A stretch of 64,000 bases of DNA from Spizellomyces sp. 'palustris' (Eukaryota > Chytridiomycota > Chytridiomycetes > Spizellomycetales > Spizellomycetaceae). Under the pieces are notes generated by a model. That model ran no database searches and had not been told where the DNA came from. It saw only the letters and a list, made by a program, of their open reading frames with translations. Both the position numbers and the translations under genes were made by a program. Below, piece by piece: positions 35,270-47,313 of this stretch (positions within the stretch are counted from its first letter, which is position 1; the number at the start of each line of letters is the position of its first letter). The stretch covers positions 173,377 through 237,376 of the forward strand of contig QEAR01000029.1 in NCBI GenBank assembly GCA_006535965.1, given 5' to 3'.

Positions 35270-37113
35270 TTATGCAAGCAGGGCCTCCGGTATCTGGTCG
35301 CGAGATGCTTTCTTTTGTGAAACTTTGGCCAGGGAGGGTGTTGCTCCTAGAGCGGATCTTTCGTCTTCCAACAGAAGTGCGTCTAGTTCGGCGTCAAGCT
35401 CATGTGTCGTAGTCGGGATAGCCGAAGATGAGGTGGCATTGGGTGTCACCGATGCAGCTAAGGGCGGTACGTGTGCAGTCTCAAACGCCAGTTCTGCGTT
35501 CACGACCGGCAGCTTTTCTACTTCCTCCGCGAGGAGTGCATCCAATTCCTCTTCGAGGTCCTCATCTTCTTCTGGCTTGAGGATCATGTTCTGGCCCACA
35601 GCCATGGCCTCGTCGATCTCAGCCTGATCAGCCAACGCGTCTTGTAATCTATCCATTGTTCCCTCTACCGCTTCGACGGTCAGACCAGATTCCTTAATAA
35701 ATGATTTCAACGCATTAGAGCCTGCATCATACGCTGTGAGAACCTGCACGAGTAAGGTAATATTGTCAGGAATGTTGCTTATATCGAGTTATGCTAAAAA
35801 AATGCATGGGGCGACGCACCTCTGTCTCTGTCTCCGCCGACTGAATCTTGCCGATAATACCCTCAATGGTTTCCACCGAATGGAGTCGTTTCTCAAGAAC
35901 TTGAGTAACTAGCTTCTTCTGCCGGATGTGATACAATGCGCGCTCTTTCTGTCCGGCGCGAAGACGCTGTTGCGCCATCCTAGTGAGACTTTGATTTGGT
36001 AAAGCGGTCAGCTAGGTATACGACTAACCCCGTTACAACATGACCCAGCAAGATTCCGCAACTTACTCTATGATCCTTTCTTCAAGTTCGTCGACCTGCT
36101 TGTGAAGCATGGCCACTGTGGACTTCATAGTAACAATACCGCGGTCGGTATTCGTAATGACTAGACTCGATTGGCTTGAAGTCAACGGTTTTACTTTCAC
36201 AATCTAGAGTAGACGGATGAGGTTCTCTGATGTAGCTATGGTTGAGGACACGTAACATACTCCATGCTCCGAGTTGGTAGGGTCCTCTGCGATCAACACA
36301 TTGCCTCTCTGCTGAAGGTAAACCTGAACTAGCTCGAAATCCACGTTGGAGGTCTTTCGTCCGACTCTCGCTTCCATCGCCCTACCGAATTGCTCTTGGA
36401 AGTTACTCATACTAAGTACGTAATCAGAGGCATAGTGAGCATCCTTCCGGATGGTCTCCAAGAAAGCTTCAGCGGTTTCCTACCAAAGCACGTTGGTCAG
36501 CGCGGATAATGCAAAATAGACATAGTTTATACCTACTTTAACGAGCGGAATCATGACATGAGCACCACGCATACTATGGGACTTTGGTTGCTCACGACCA
36601 CCAGTAATTTGACTTATGCCCCACGAGAGCGGTGCTACGATCAGCGAGGAAACCGCCCATGAAGCCCACCCTTGTGGTGAGGCCGATCTTTGTTTATATT
36701 TCGCTAGTGGTATAAGATCCCCAGTTCGCTCCATATCGGCCTGACCATGTAAAGAGCCATTAGGTGCTGTCTACGATTAATTGGAAAGACGGATCGTCTC
36801 ATACCAAAACTGTGCCCAGTCCCAACGGCACAAGTCCTCTTCTTTTGAACTTGGTTTCCAGGCTGTCAGCATCAAAGGACAAAACATGCTCGCCAATTAA
36901 ACCCAGTCCACACGCTTCTGTAAGTACCCCACGCCAAAATGCCATTTTCTCGTCATATGAAGGTGCATTGAGGGTGTTTCTAGCAGCAGGAAAGCGCGAA
37001 AAGAGGAAAGATACTTTGTCGTTGGCTTTCTGATCTGTCGAAGACCAAAAAGGCAACGACTCAAGATAACTTTCAAGATTAGGATATCGAGCTGGTATTT
37101 TGCTGTTGGTCAT
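35270..37113 (-). CDS. CHMP7: ESCRT-III-related CHMP7
   Basis: Snf7-domain protein that, with LEM2, directs nuclear-envelope and ER membrane repair. The start at 37113 gives MTNSKIPARYPNLESYLESL, the winged-helix N-terminus (about 37113-36480). It includes VLTEACGLGLIGEHVLSFDA. The middle contains ASPQGWASWAVSSLIVAPLSW near 36680. The Snf7-type helices are MAQQRLRAGQKERALYHIRQ at about 35978, KKLVTQVLEKRLHSVETIEG, and VLTAYDAGSNALKSFIKESG near 35740. The acidic C-terminus contains EEELDALLAEE, close to a MIM-type VPS4-binding motif. It converges tail to tail with HUS1 with only about 118 nt between stops. Confidence 0.9.
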
Positions 37114-37238
37114 GATCAACCCAGGCAGTAGACAGGAATGGAATTGCGAAATGGAAAAGGCCGATCTCGTTCGTAAAGGTTGGCGCCAGCTACACGTCAG
37201 AATCTGACACAAGACTGTTGCCGCATTTGGACGATAGT

Positions 37239-39756
37239 ATGGCGCAGCTCGCGGAGTTTCGTCCAGCCATGTTCGATCTGTCCTCCCGCACGTATTTCGT
37301 AGTGGCCAGTAAGAACTGCCGTTTAGCGTGGTATGGTTCGTACTTGGTATGACCAGGTAAAATATGCGATTGATGAATATGATTACATGACAGCTAAATA
37401 CGTTCCTTGATCCCTCTTCGAAGAATAAGGAAATTGAAAGGCAAAAATGGCTGGAGGACTTGGCAGCTCAATCGCGACAGTTACAAGAACGAAAGCAGAA
37501 GGAAGCGGCAGAGAAAAAGGAGATGCAGCTGGTAGAGTTCAGATCAGAAAATCTGGAATTGAGCCCAGGGATTTACCAAGAGCTGGCAGGTCTATAGCAG
37601 CATGTTCGAGGTTCCTTGGAAGTCAAAATCTATTGCCGCCGAGCAAAGAATAGAACCTTTAGAAGGACTGTCCAAAGCAAGAAGAGTAGGCTGATGCAGA
37701 GTATTTTTATTAAGTTACATGTAATCTTGACAAGATCTTTTCGCTTCCTTTAGAGAACACTGACAGCCATTCATCAATTGGAAGCACAGCCATCTTCCCA
37801 GGTACTAGAACAATTTTCTCACGATATTTGCTTCCAACTCTCCAACTAACATCACTTACTTACTCTCAGATAATATCAGCAGGTACTTCATCCTATTTGC
37901 TATGAAGTTTCTGAAAGCTGATGTAACGATTTTTCTGGTCTTGAAATAGGCATAGATCCACCCGCACGCAAAAGTAACCGCCCACCCCGGGTTGTCGAGG
38001 AGACACCCGATGACTTTTTTTGGAATCGACGATCGACAGGTGGTGGCGGGGCGCCTTTACGGAATAAGGAAGGGCATATCAGCGCTCTCCGGAGACGACC
38101 CCCAACCCCGCCAACAGACGGTGGCAGTCGCGTCGAAGCGCACAATGTCCCACAGACGCACATAGCTAGCTCGGCGGAACCCTCCATAGGCCAACAACCC
38201 GCCGTACCTTCCTACCCTGCTCCTGCGTCTAGGTTTGCACGCATAAAAGGAAATTTTGGACCTGATGACTCCGACGGTACCCGACGCAGAGCCGAGGCGC
38301 TGGAATGGCAGGCTTGCTTGCAAAAGCAAATTGAGGAAAAGAAGGCGAGGGAACGTCAAGAGAAAGCAGCGGCCGATGAAGCGGAGCGTAGAAGGCAGTT
38401 TCAGTGGGAGCAGGAAGCCGGTACCCTGCCAGTTGCCAAGGAGAGCCCACCCGCCAAGGAAAGCCCACCCGTCCATGTAGTACAGTCAGTAGCGAAAACC
38501 ATGAAGAGTATTTCAAGTAATGCTAGTGAAAGCACTCCACAGCATCTGCAAAGCCGCATTCCTCGTCTGCGCCGAGAAATACCAACCTCTGGTAGTGAAA
38601 AGCTGTCAGAAGAGCTGCAAACTATGGCTACCACAGTTGAGCGCTTACTGCAAATTGCACCGCGCCGACGAGATTTTACAAATAATCCTAAAGGAGGGCG
38701 ACAACATGTTGAGAAGCTCCAACGCGTAAGAGAGCCGGTGTTAGGTTCCATGACAAAGGGATCCGGGCGACAAAGAAGAATCACGACCACTGCATTGCAT
38801 TCTGGTAGCCGAAAATCCGTTATGGAAGCGCCCCAAAAGAGGGTGTTATCTGCTCTTCATGGAGAAAAGACATCACAACCCCTGCCAATTGGTTCGAAAC
38901 AAGAGTTCACGCGGAAACCTTCGCCTGCGCAACGACTGCCGAAAATCAAGTCAAAACAAGATGTACCACACTCAAAAGCCGCTCCCAGTCATCCGATGCC
39001 CCGTCCCCCCTCCGAACCACTCTTGCGGTCATCCAACAGAAAGATAAAAGTCTTGAATCAGAGGCAGAGCCAGAGCCAGACACGGGAAGGAAGCATTATA
39101 ATAAAACATAAAGAATGGAAAAAAATTAAAGCCCTCACCGAGCCGCAGACCAGTCTTCATCCGGTACAGCCCACATTCCAAGACTCCGCTGACAGTGAAG
39201 AAAGAATCACCAGCGCCATTCAACAGAGAAAAAAAGCCGCCGAAAAATCAGAGACATCCGTGACTGGATGTAGTAACTCCCTCAAGAAAAGCAAACTTGA
39301 ATGTCCTGAAAGGAACGGAGGGGCAAGAGTGCCGAACAAAAATTCCCTAACTAGTTCCTCTGCGTTGCATACTAATTCGGCCTCTGGTGAAATCCCACCC
39401 AACAACGTTCACCAGGAGGCAATGACGACATGGCTGACGAGCCTACGTTCGCCATCACCACCAATACCTACTCTCCAATCCAAAGATATAACAACCAGGC
39501 CTAAGCAGCAAGCTATATCATTGTCTGTTGAGCAGCCAAAGGTCGGTAGACGTGAAGTCGCAGTGACAAACGCACATGTACTTCATTTTGACGCTGTTTT
39601 ATTGTATCATAGGACCCACCGAATTCCAACAGACCGTCTTCGGACGAGCAAAAAGTAGCTGCAGCACTTGATCAATTGCGTACTTTTGAAAGTTTATTAG
39701 TGGAAGAAAGGCGACGATTGGATCAAGAAATGTCAAAGACTGCCAAAGAATATTAA
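37239..39756 (+). CDS. Coiled-coil protein, CCDC66-like
   Basis: Several exons. Exon 1 gives MAQLAEFRPAMFDLS at about 37239. A small exon at about 37410-37600 has KEIERQKWLEDLAAQSRQLQ, and the main exon contains AEALEWQACLQKQIEEKKAR at about 38290. The K-x-W-L-x-x-L/Q-Q-I pattern repeated before charged helices is characteristic of the CCDC66 domain. CCDC66 is a microtubule and cilium-base protein in animals. The rest is Ser/Pro/Lys-rich and low-complexity. The last exon, after an intron of about 75 nt at 39541-39615, ends SLLVEERRRLDQEMSKTAKE, a coiled coil. The single intact domain makes this a fair but not certain assignment. Confidence 0.65.
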
Positions 39757-40146
39757 TACGCCTTTTCATCCACTGCGAGGTGGCTCTGGCCTTCTTCTTA
39801 AAAACATGACAAGTGTATCACATGTAGTCCATTGAATGTGTATGCGGAAAGATGCAGCTTTTCGCGTAGAAAATAGCAGCTGTTTGATTAGAGAAATATC
39901 TCGTATCTCATCAAGTGAACTCAAATGAATCCATGGAGAGTCTATCCAGATACTGAGCGCCCGTACATTCAACAGTGCCATGATGAGCATACAAAAGGTA
40001 CGAGACCGTCAGTGAAGCCCGGTATATCCCACTTCCAAGAGCAGGTCAACCTCCGATCAAGATGCCAACCCACAACCTTACAGTTGATTGGATTCAACAT
40101 TCCATTGACGTCAATCCGGAGGCAACCGTTTTACGGTTCCGCAACC
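39757..40146. other. Intergenic stretch
   Basis: About 390 nt between the CCDC66-like gene and ELP5. Open frames on both strands are short and featureless. A forward frame opening at 39925 runs into ELP5; Met 40147 is preferred because the family N-terminus begins shortly after it. Confidence 0.4.
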
Positions 40147-41649
40147 ATGAAAGCTGCAACTGTCAGATCTCGCACAGATCTTGCCACGCAAAACATGCCG
40201 TCAACAACCCTAGAGCGAATCATAAACCACAAGGAATCGTCGTCTTTGATAGTGATTGAAGACTCTGCAAAACAGTCATGCGCTAGTCTCTTAAAATCTT
40301 TCGCAGCGTCGAGCGTAGGTCTTGACAAGTAGGTTTCTTTTGCCGTTCACTGTCAGACAACCGCGGCTAAAGTTGCCTTGACGTCGAAGGAGGCTTGTGG
40401 TGGTGTCTGTCGAACAGGCGTACTGGAAATGGAGACGATTACTGAATTTGGAGAGGTATGTGAAAAGCTGAGGAAGGCGGAACCGACCGTTACTGACGGG
40501 TACACTAAGCCTGACAATAATAGATGTATATTCCTCCTGTTTTTCATGGCTCGATCCTCCTGTGGCCGCCCCGGTCCGATCTGCTGATATCAAGAATCTG
40601 GTATCGGTGATCGAGACAGAGCTGCAAACCGGTACGCTGTTTTGCTCTTCCAGATGAGGTTCTTAAGACTGACGCACACCTAAACCGTTCTCAGCGGAAA
40701 GAGGAAGAACCACTGTTCTATTTGATAGTATAAATCCGTTCCTTCTCTGCTATTCCTTGGCAACCGTAGCGCGATTGATTAAGCGTCTATCTGCACTTGG
40801 CAGTGGTGAGGCAGCGCTTGTTGGTTGACCATGCACAAGTGCAAACCCGCTCATGGATGATGTGACGATTATTAGATAACGTCCGAATTGTTCTCCCTTT
40901 CCACGGTGACGTACCCGTACTGGATGCATCAGGAAATTCGCTATTGCCTCCAATCGGGTCCGTCCTGGCGAACGCGGCCACAACATACGTCACGGTCCGG
41001 CATGGAAAGGATTTTGGTATCATTTTTGGACGCGATGGCGGAGCTGTGGATGTATTCGAAGCTGTTGATGCGCATAATCCGGCCGGAGGAATATGTGAAG
41101 TACTTCACAAAAAGAAGTCTGGAAAGGTCCTACGTGAGGTTCGAAACCGGGAATAATTGAGTTAGCGATCATGTGTTGCGAATAGCTAAAGAGGGCCTTC
41201 CTACAGGCGGTGGGTTACAAAGTATCCCCTGCGGAAAGCGATCTCTTGACGTTTCACACGGTGGATGACCTGCGATCTGTGAACGATAATCAACCAACAC
41301 ACACCTTGGACCCCGCAGAGAAGACGGTATGCACAAATACATCAATTGCGGCTGATTCAATGAATCATCTCATATATTTGTGTGCAGCCTGATCCGACCG
41401 CCAATCTTTCCTTCAATCTACGTCTAACCGAAGAGCAAAAGGTAGCAAGAGCGGAGGTCGTACTACCCTACATGAAGGCGCAAACTGCAGAAGGTCCACC
41501 TGAGACGGCAATATATTATGAGCCCGAGGATGATGATTACGATGACGAGGTACGTCTATTTAATCAGGGTGATCTTATATCAGCACATCTGGCGCATTTT
41601 AATATCACCATCCAATCGACAGGACCCGGATGCGGACCTGGATATATAA
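40147..41649 (+). CDS. ELP5: Elongator complex subunit Elp5
   Basis: Elp5 joins Elp4 and Elp6 in the RecA-like ring of Elongator, which modifies wobble uridines of tRNAs. Exon 1 (from 40147) contains TTLERIINHKESSSLIVIED and SCASLLKSFA, the Elp5 start pattern. The middle exons are poorly conserved, including LEMETITEFGEVCEKLRKAE near 40428. The diagnostic C-terminus is at 41405-41548: NLSFNLRLTEEQKVARAEVV, LPYMKAQ, then IYYEPEDDDYDDE. After an intron of about 75 nt comes DPDADLDI and the stop at 41649. That terminal block is the hallmark of the family. Several short introns. Confidence 0.9.
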
Positions 41650-41708
41650 TTCCCACCAACGGAAAATAAATACATATATACATAAACTAGTTCAAACTGC
41701 CAGCCCTG

Positions 41709-42218
41709 CTAGTGCGCACAGCTTGCGTTGTGTTTGTGAGCGTCTAATTTTCCTTTCTCTTGCCTGCGGTTTCGAACAGATCTCGGTTCTCTTTCGTATG
41801 CATTGGGCTTGCTAGGGTCGTCATCTGATTCTGATCCTGACGATGATTCCGAATCTGACGACTCTTCTATACTGTGTGGTTTGCGATATATGCAGCAGAC
41901 TACAGTAATGAAAAGGGCGGCCATGAGCCACTGACAAACTCAACAATACTCAAACAGACATCACAGACCTTTGCTGCTTTTGCGGCCCATCCCCTCATTA
42001 TTCACAACAGTTTCATCCCACTGAACTCGTCGTTCACTGAGGTTTCCTCCTCGGAGTGAAAGTGTTCCTGCATTCGGTACTTGCGTCGATGGTTGTTGGA
42101 CAAGTTGCTCTTCTTGCACTGTGATGGTTCGTGATCCAGTGGAAAGAGGGGCTGTAGCCGTCGCTGATGACAAATTGGGTTCTGGTTCCGCCAAATGGGT
42201 TGTTTGTGGAGAGGGCAT
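41709..42218 (-). CDS. YPI1: PP1 inhibitor, Ypi1/inhibitor-3 (PPP1R11) family
   Basis: Small disordered regulator of protein phosphatase 1 (Glc7). Exon 1 (start 42218) is Pro/Ser/Thr-rich with RTITVQEEQLV, then RRVQWDETVVNNEGMGRKSSK, the conserved PP1-binding block with an RVxW motif. After a 78-nt intron (about 41974-41897) comes VCCIYRKPHSIEESSDSESS. The CCCIY-type Cys pair and the acidic Ser-rich tail are both family features. The C-terminal end past NAYEREP is basic and less conserved. Length about 140 residues, as expected. Confidence 0.93.
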
Positions 42219-43247
42219 TGTGGTAATGAACACTGGCCCACACACACGCACGTCAAAGATCAAGAACTTTGAATAGAATGGGATGGAATGTATGCTTAGT
42301 CAGACGCCTCATTCTTCCGGGTCTTTTTGAGGATTTGCCCAAATAACACAAAGAAACGGGAACAATACAGGACACTCACACTGTGTGGGGGGTGTGCCGT
42401 GTGTTCTTCTTTTCTCCGCCGTCTCCCGTTGGAATTGCTTACGCAGGTCCCATCTCCTTGATCACTTTGCAAGAAGGTGAGTGTCACACCCTGAAACCTA
42501 AAGCTGGGTGGTGAGGCGCGAACAAGTTTCAGCAAAAAATCCTTCTGTGTGTGGTCTATCTCTCGTTATGGGTGCAAGCCCGTGACTTTCTTTCCGCCGT
42601 TTAAACACTGGCCCATTTGCACAAGGGACCTCCGGACAATCTGCCAAACCCTGTTCTTACATTATCGACCATTTAGATTTCGGTTGTGGTATCATCTACG
42701 CATCTGATCGGTGGTTGTCGCATTGGTTTTCCTTTTTTTTTTTTCAACTCGCATCGGTGGTCATCGGTCTCACCTTGCAAGACGTTTGCCCAGCTCGAGG
42801 GTTATTTGTCACGCAGTCTACTGTTGACGACTTGTGGAATACTGGTGGATACGGTTAGTGGTCTATTCATCGTTCATTTCTACGAGAAGATCTTCATTTG
42901 CTTAAACCCTTGCTTTTGTTTGACAACTAGTCGTCTTCTTCCCTGCAAGCATCCTGAGCCCGACTCTGCTGTCCATTATCCTGCTGCTCCGTTTCGATGA
43001 CCCGGTAGCATCGACGCTTCCACAGCTTTCAATACCTGTAAAAATTCTTGTACAAAAGCACGACACTCCATTTTGTCCATACCCTCCTCTGTACAGCGCT
43101 TCCAAGCTACACGTACTATTTCAGTAGTTTTGTACACCACGACCGACATCTGTTTATAAAAACCATTTTAACACACACTCGGCAACACCTCACTACCTCC
43201 GACCGACGCTCAACATCTGTTTAATTATTGTTTGACGATCCACAAGC
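42219..43247. other. Large upstream region of the Pumilio gene
   Basis: About 1 kb between YPI1 and the Pumilio start, divergent. No convincing coding frame is seen. The element GACCGACATCTGTTTA at about 43141 recurs with an insert as GACCGACGCTCAACATCTGTTTA just before the start. This suggests a repeated 5' leader element. Pyrimidine-rich tract at about 42728-42745. Confidence 0.45.
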
Positions 43248-46200
43248 ATGGGTGATTACAGTGGAATTGCACAGCCGAAGGCGAAAAACCAACCTCAAGG
43301 CCAGGTATGGGGAAAATTACTTGCAGCGTCAGCACTCTGTTTGGTGGACTCATATTGCAATTATCATCGCAGTTGGCGGCCCTTTTGCAAAGTCCTCTCA
43401 ACTGGGACATTGAACCAATGAACATGCCGAAGGAAATTGGCAGCAGATCAAGTAGTGCACCTCCCGCCGGCATTCTAATGCCAGAAGGACCACGGGTATG
43501 TCTCCGAGACGGCAGAGCAAATATGAGTTGATATCTCATGTCGTTTCAATCAGGAGGTCGAAGAACCTGTAGTTGGCTCGGCCACTGATCCCCGTAGAGA
43601 TCCTGAATATGCGGCATATTATTATCATGCGTCAAGGCTAGACCCTCGTCTCCCTCCGCCGATCTATGCACCCGGCCAATCATGGCAAGTCTGGGCACCG
43701 CCGGGGGTGAGCGGCAAAAACAAGGGACCTGAGGGAATGACACAGGCGCCTGGGAAGAATTTGGAAAAGTTCAGAGGTTTCGGCATGGATGATGATTTCC
43801 TCAGTGATCATCCGTTGGATGAAGTAAGTGATACTACGAAATCCTACTTGGCGCGGCGATTAATTGTAAAATATCCATTGCAGAGTTTGGAGCCAGAGGG
43901 CTTGTCGACAAAGGATGTTGACGATTATAGGTCGCGCAATAAAGCGCCTTTGCCTGATGCCAGAGCGGCCGCAGCCGATGCTCGCTTGAGCGATCCGCGA
44001 TTAGCCGATCCTCGGATGGCGGACCCAAGAATGGTCGACCCGCGGATGGGGGATCCTCGACTACTGGACCCGCGTTTTGGCGATCCTCGTTTAGGTGATC
44101 CTCGAGTGAGCCCTGCATCTGCATGGAGTAACGGAGATCTGCCGTCTCCTATGTCAATGCGAGGGGTTGACCTGGCAAGTTCTCCATCCAAGCGCAGAAA
44201 CCTGGTGGATTTAATTCAGGAAGATTTCCCACGAACTCCTTCTCCTGTTTTCGCAACTCGGCAGAGAATGGGCCTGGATGAAAGTGGCGAAAAGCATGAG
44301 CTCAACGATGTACTGAGAGATCAAATGCGGGCTGAACTCGAAGCGCAACTAGATCATTCCAACGACGATGAGCGATCTAGAATGGCGGCTGTCCTTAGTG
44401 CAGCAATGGACACTCGTGATGAGTTGGCAACGGCACCACCTCAGCGCTCCGCGTCCACGCCGCCCTCGAATGTACACTACAATCAACTGCGAAATGCCAT
44501 GCTACAAAATTATGAAGACGAGATCCCACCAGAACTCCTACTTTCGATGAGGAATGTGAACCTAGGCGAGGTAAGAACTCTACTGAAGACAAGTATCTGA
44601 CTAGCTTCACCCTTATTGACGCCGTAATCATTTTCTAGTCATCCCAACAAAGAGTTGGCAACAAACCACCAAAGATTGCGACTGGTTTTGATCGATTATA
44701 CTCGGATATGTCTGCCCCTCGCAGCGCCGGTGCCTACCTTGGTGGATCGGCGCCGTTGGCAAACTCGCTTATGGGAGGGTATCCAGGGACTTCCCGTGGT
44801 AGAGAAGCCGGTGGGTATGGTCACATTGCCATGGCAGCGTCTCCCAAACTTACTCTTTTTGCGTTATATAGAGATGCTAGCTGCCTTAGAATTACAGCAA
44901 CGTGCAGCCGCGGCTCGCAGCCCCATGTTTGAGGAAGAACTGCGGACTGGCGCCGCTCTCGGTCTAAACCATCCCAGTTTTGATCACAGACGATCCTATC
45001 CTGCTGGTATTCCGGATGATTTGGCTTTGGCGTACGCGTCGAGAAGGGCGGCTGCCAATCAACTCTACGAACCGTCTATGTTGCAAGCCTTAGCAAATCT
45101 GAACGGTGGGATGCCGGTAAATATGCCCATGAACATAGGGCGTGGCGGGGGATCTCTTTCTGAAAAGAAGCTGCGTTTGCTTGCCCAACAACAGTTGCTT
45201 CTTCGTGAACAAATGCTTCGGCGCGAGTATTTTCAACAGTTGAATGGATTTCCTCCAGGCCGCAGACCTATTCACTCTGATTTACCTTCACCGGGGGGGC
45301 TAACCGATCCTGGACATGGGATGCGCAGCGCTCTCTTGGAAGAATTCCGTAATAATAAGAATAAGAAGTATGAATTGAGGGATATCGTTGGGAGTATCGT
45401 CGAATTTAGCGGAGATCAGCACGGATCGCGGTTTATTCAACAGAAGCTCGAAACAGCCAACAGTGAGGAAAAGCAGTTGGTGTTTGACGAAATATTACCA
45501 AACGCTCTCCAGTTGATGACCGATGTGTTCGGTAACTACGTCATCCAAAAGTTTTTCGAACATGGTGCGTACTTGCGAAATTTTCAGTATTGGAGTGGAT
45601 TATATTCTGACATCTTTCTCAGGCAATCAGATTCAAAAACAGATTCTAGCGAAGCAAATGGAAGGACATGTCCTCTCCTTGTCACTGCAGATGTACGGAT
45701 GTCGTGTCGTTCAGAAGGCGCTCGAGCACGTCCTCACGGATCAGCAAGCAGTCTTGGTGCGGGAGCTCGATGGCAACGTTCTTAAATGTGTCAAAGATCA
45801 AAACGGCAACCATGTTATTCAGAAAGCGATTGAGCGCGTCCCCGCAGAACATATCAAATTTATCATTGATGCCTTCCATGGGCAGGTGTACGCTCTTGCT
45901 ACGCACCCATACGGCTGTAGAGTGATACAAAGAATATTTGAGCACTGTGCTGACGAGGAGACAAAACCGTTACTGGACGAGCTTCACCGCTATACGATCA
46001 ATCTCATTCAGGACCAGTACGGCAACTACGTCATCCAGCATGTTCTGGAGAGAGGAAAGCAGCAGGACAAGGGGATGATCGTTAGTAAAGTCCGTGGGCA
46101 GGTTCTGCAACTTAGCAAACACAAGTTTGCAAGCAACGTTGTCGAAAAATGTGTCGCCTTTGGTAGCAAGAAGGACCGCCAGCAATTGATTGACGAGGTT

Positions 46201-46468
46201 ATTCAAACGCGACCTGATGGGTAAGCAAATTTGATAGTACTAGTCGGATCAGATAGACACTAACATACCCAACAACTGCCACAGTACTTCTCCCCTAATC
46301 TTAATGATGAAGGACCAGTTCGCCAATTACGTTGTGCAGAAGATGCTGGACGTTGTTGATGGAGAACAACGTGAGATCTTGGTGCAAAGGATCAAGCCAC
46401 ACTTGCCTTCTTTGAAGAAGTACACTTACGGCAAACATTTGATAACAAGTGGGTTTAATGGGCAATAG
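43248..46468 (+). CDS. Pumilio-family RNA-binding protein
   Basis: Post-transcriptional regulator binding 3'-UTR UGUA elements. About nine exons. The N-terminal half is low-complexity and includes a run of eight xxDPR pentapeptides (43977-44105). The Pumilio homology domain runs from about 45340 to 46440: [20 protein letters not shown] (repeat 1), [18 protein letters not shown] (2), [18 protein letters not shown] (3), [16 protein letters not shown] (4), [16 protein letters not shown] (5), [16 protein letters not shown] (6), [17 protein letters not shown] (7), [17 protein letters not shown] (8). The stop at 46468 follows SGFNGQ. The eight repeats each carry recognisable RNA-contact residues (for example N-Y-x-x-Q, S-R-x-x-Q). 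Introns at about 44573, 44815, 45565 and 46222 were read with good sites. Confidence 0.95.
43977..44105 (+). repeat. Eight tandem 15-nt units coding xxDPR pentapeptides
   Basis: Codons read DAR followed by eight units of the form [40 protein letters not shown]. Synonymous codons differ between units, so the repeat is not a very recent expansion. Lies within the Pumilio gene. Confidence 0.9.
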
Positions 46469-47313
46469 ATTGTAATTTGAACCGTCGCTGGTCTCTTACA
46501 TTGAGCTTTCTGCAGAAGTCGAAAAGTTGGTAATGCAACACAACATTCAATAAGCGGGGTCAAGTCCGTTGAAAGGACGCGTCTAAAGCAATAGCGCACT
46601 GACTCGTTCAACTTTGTCGACGCGCCGTATTTCCGTCGCACGTCGCGATTACCCAAGTGTGGGCACTGCGACTTTTGAGTGAATATCTGGCCAGCATGAG
46701 CATTTTTGGTTGAATATCTTGCTTGCTAAGTTGGTTGGGTCTCGATGGTCTGGTTCCCTTCTAGTTCCTGTTTCCAGTTTTTCGTTTTGTATTCATAGAA
46801 TTGTTGGGTTGTGTATAAGGGTTGTAATACATGGTGTTCAGGGTTGCCCGAAGAGTACAGGCGCTCCCACATAATATACGCTTCACATGACTACCCCACT
46901 ATATGTCAACTATTCACTCCCACACGGGAAGTTCTTCAATTTGGATGTAAATATTAATAGGTGCATATAGCAGGCCATACTCCTCAAGAGCTACTAGACT
47001 ACAGATCGCTTCGCTTCGCGACCCACAACGGCCAAATTCACGGCACCAGCCGGCACAGCCGAAGAAAAGAGTTTACGATAATCGTTCGCTGCAGGGTTCG
47101 CGAAGGGAAGCGAGGGAGGAAGATAAATAATTCTCTTTGTATACAACGATAATTCATCTCCGCTCTCGTCCAGATCGGACTCAAGCACGTGAGTATCACC
47201 TGGCAGTCGCGTGCCTTAGGGTGAGCACATCACGTAACATGGAATAAACTATGAGATGCGTTGTTTGACTGATTGGTGCTTTTGTTATCGCACGTCAGAT
47301 TGGTAACTTTATA
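46469..47313. other. Non-coding stretch with a strong hairpin
   Basis: About 845 nt between the Pumilio stop and the next gene. Contains TTAATA/AT-rich parts typical of a 3' end and the hairpin at 47007-47112. No gene recognised on either strand. Confidence 0.45.
47007..47112. repeat. Inverted repeat, 18-bp imperfect stem
   Basis: The arm CGCTTCGCTTCGCGACCC (47007-47024) pairs with GGGTTCGCGAAGGGAAGCG (47094-47112). This gives 17 pairs, one G-G mismatch and one bulged T, with about 69 nt in the loop. The stem is GC-rich and lies between two genes, 202 nt before the start at 47314. It may be a structured RNA, a promoter cruciform or a remnant of a mobile element. Confidence 0.7.

Noticed and set aside
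43925-44191. Minus-strand frame with Gly-Ser-Arg repeats
   Set aside because: It is the antisense of the DPR array in the Pumilio gene, not an independent repeat protein.
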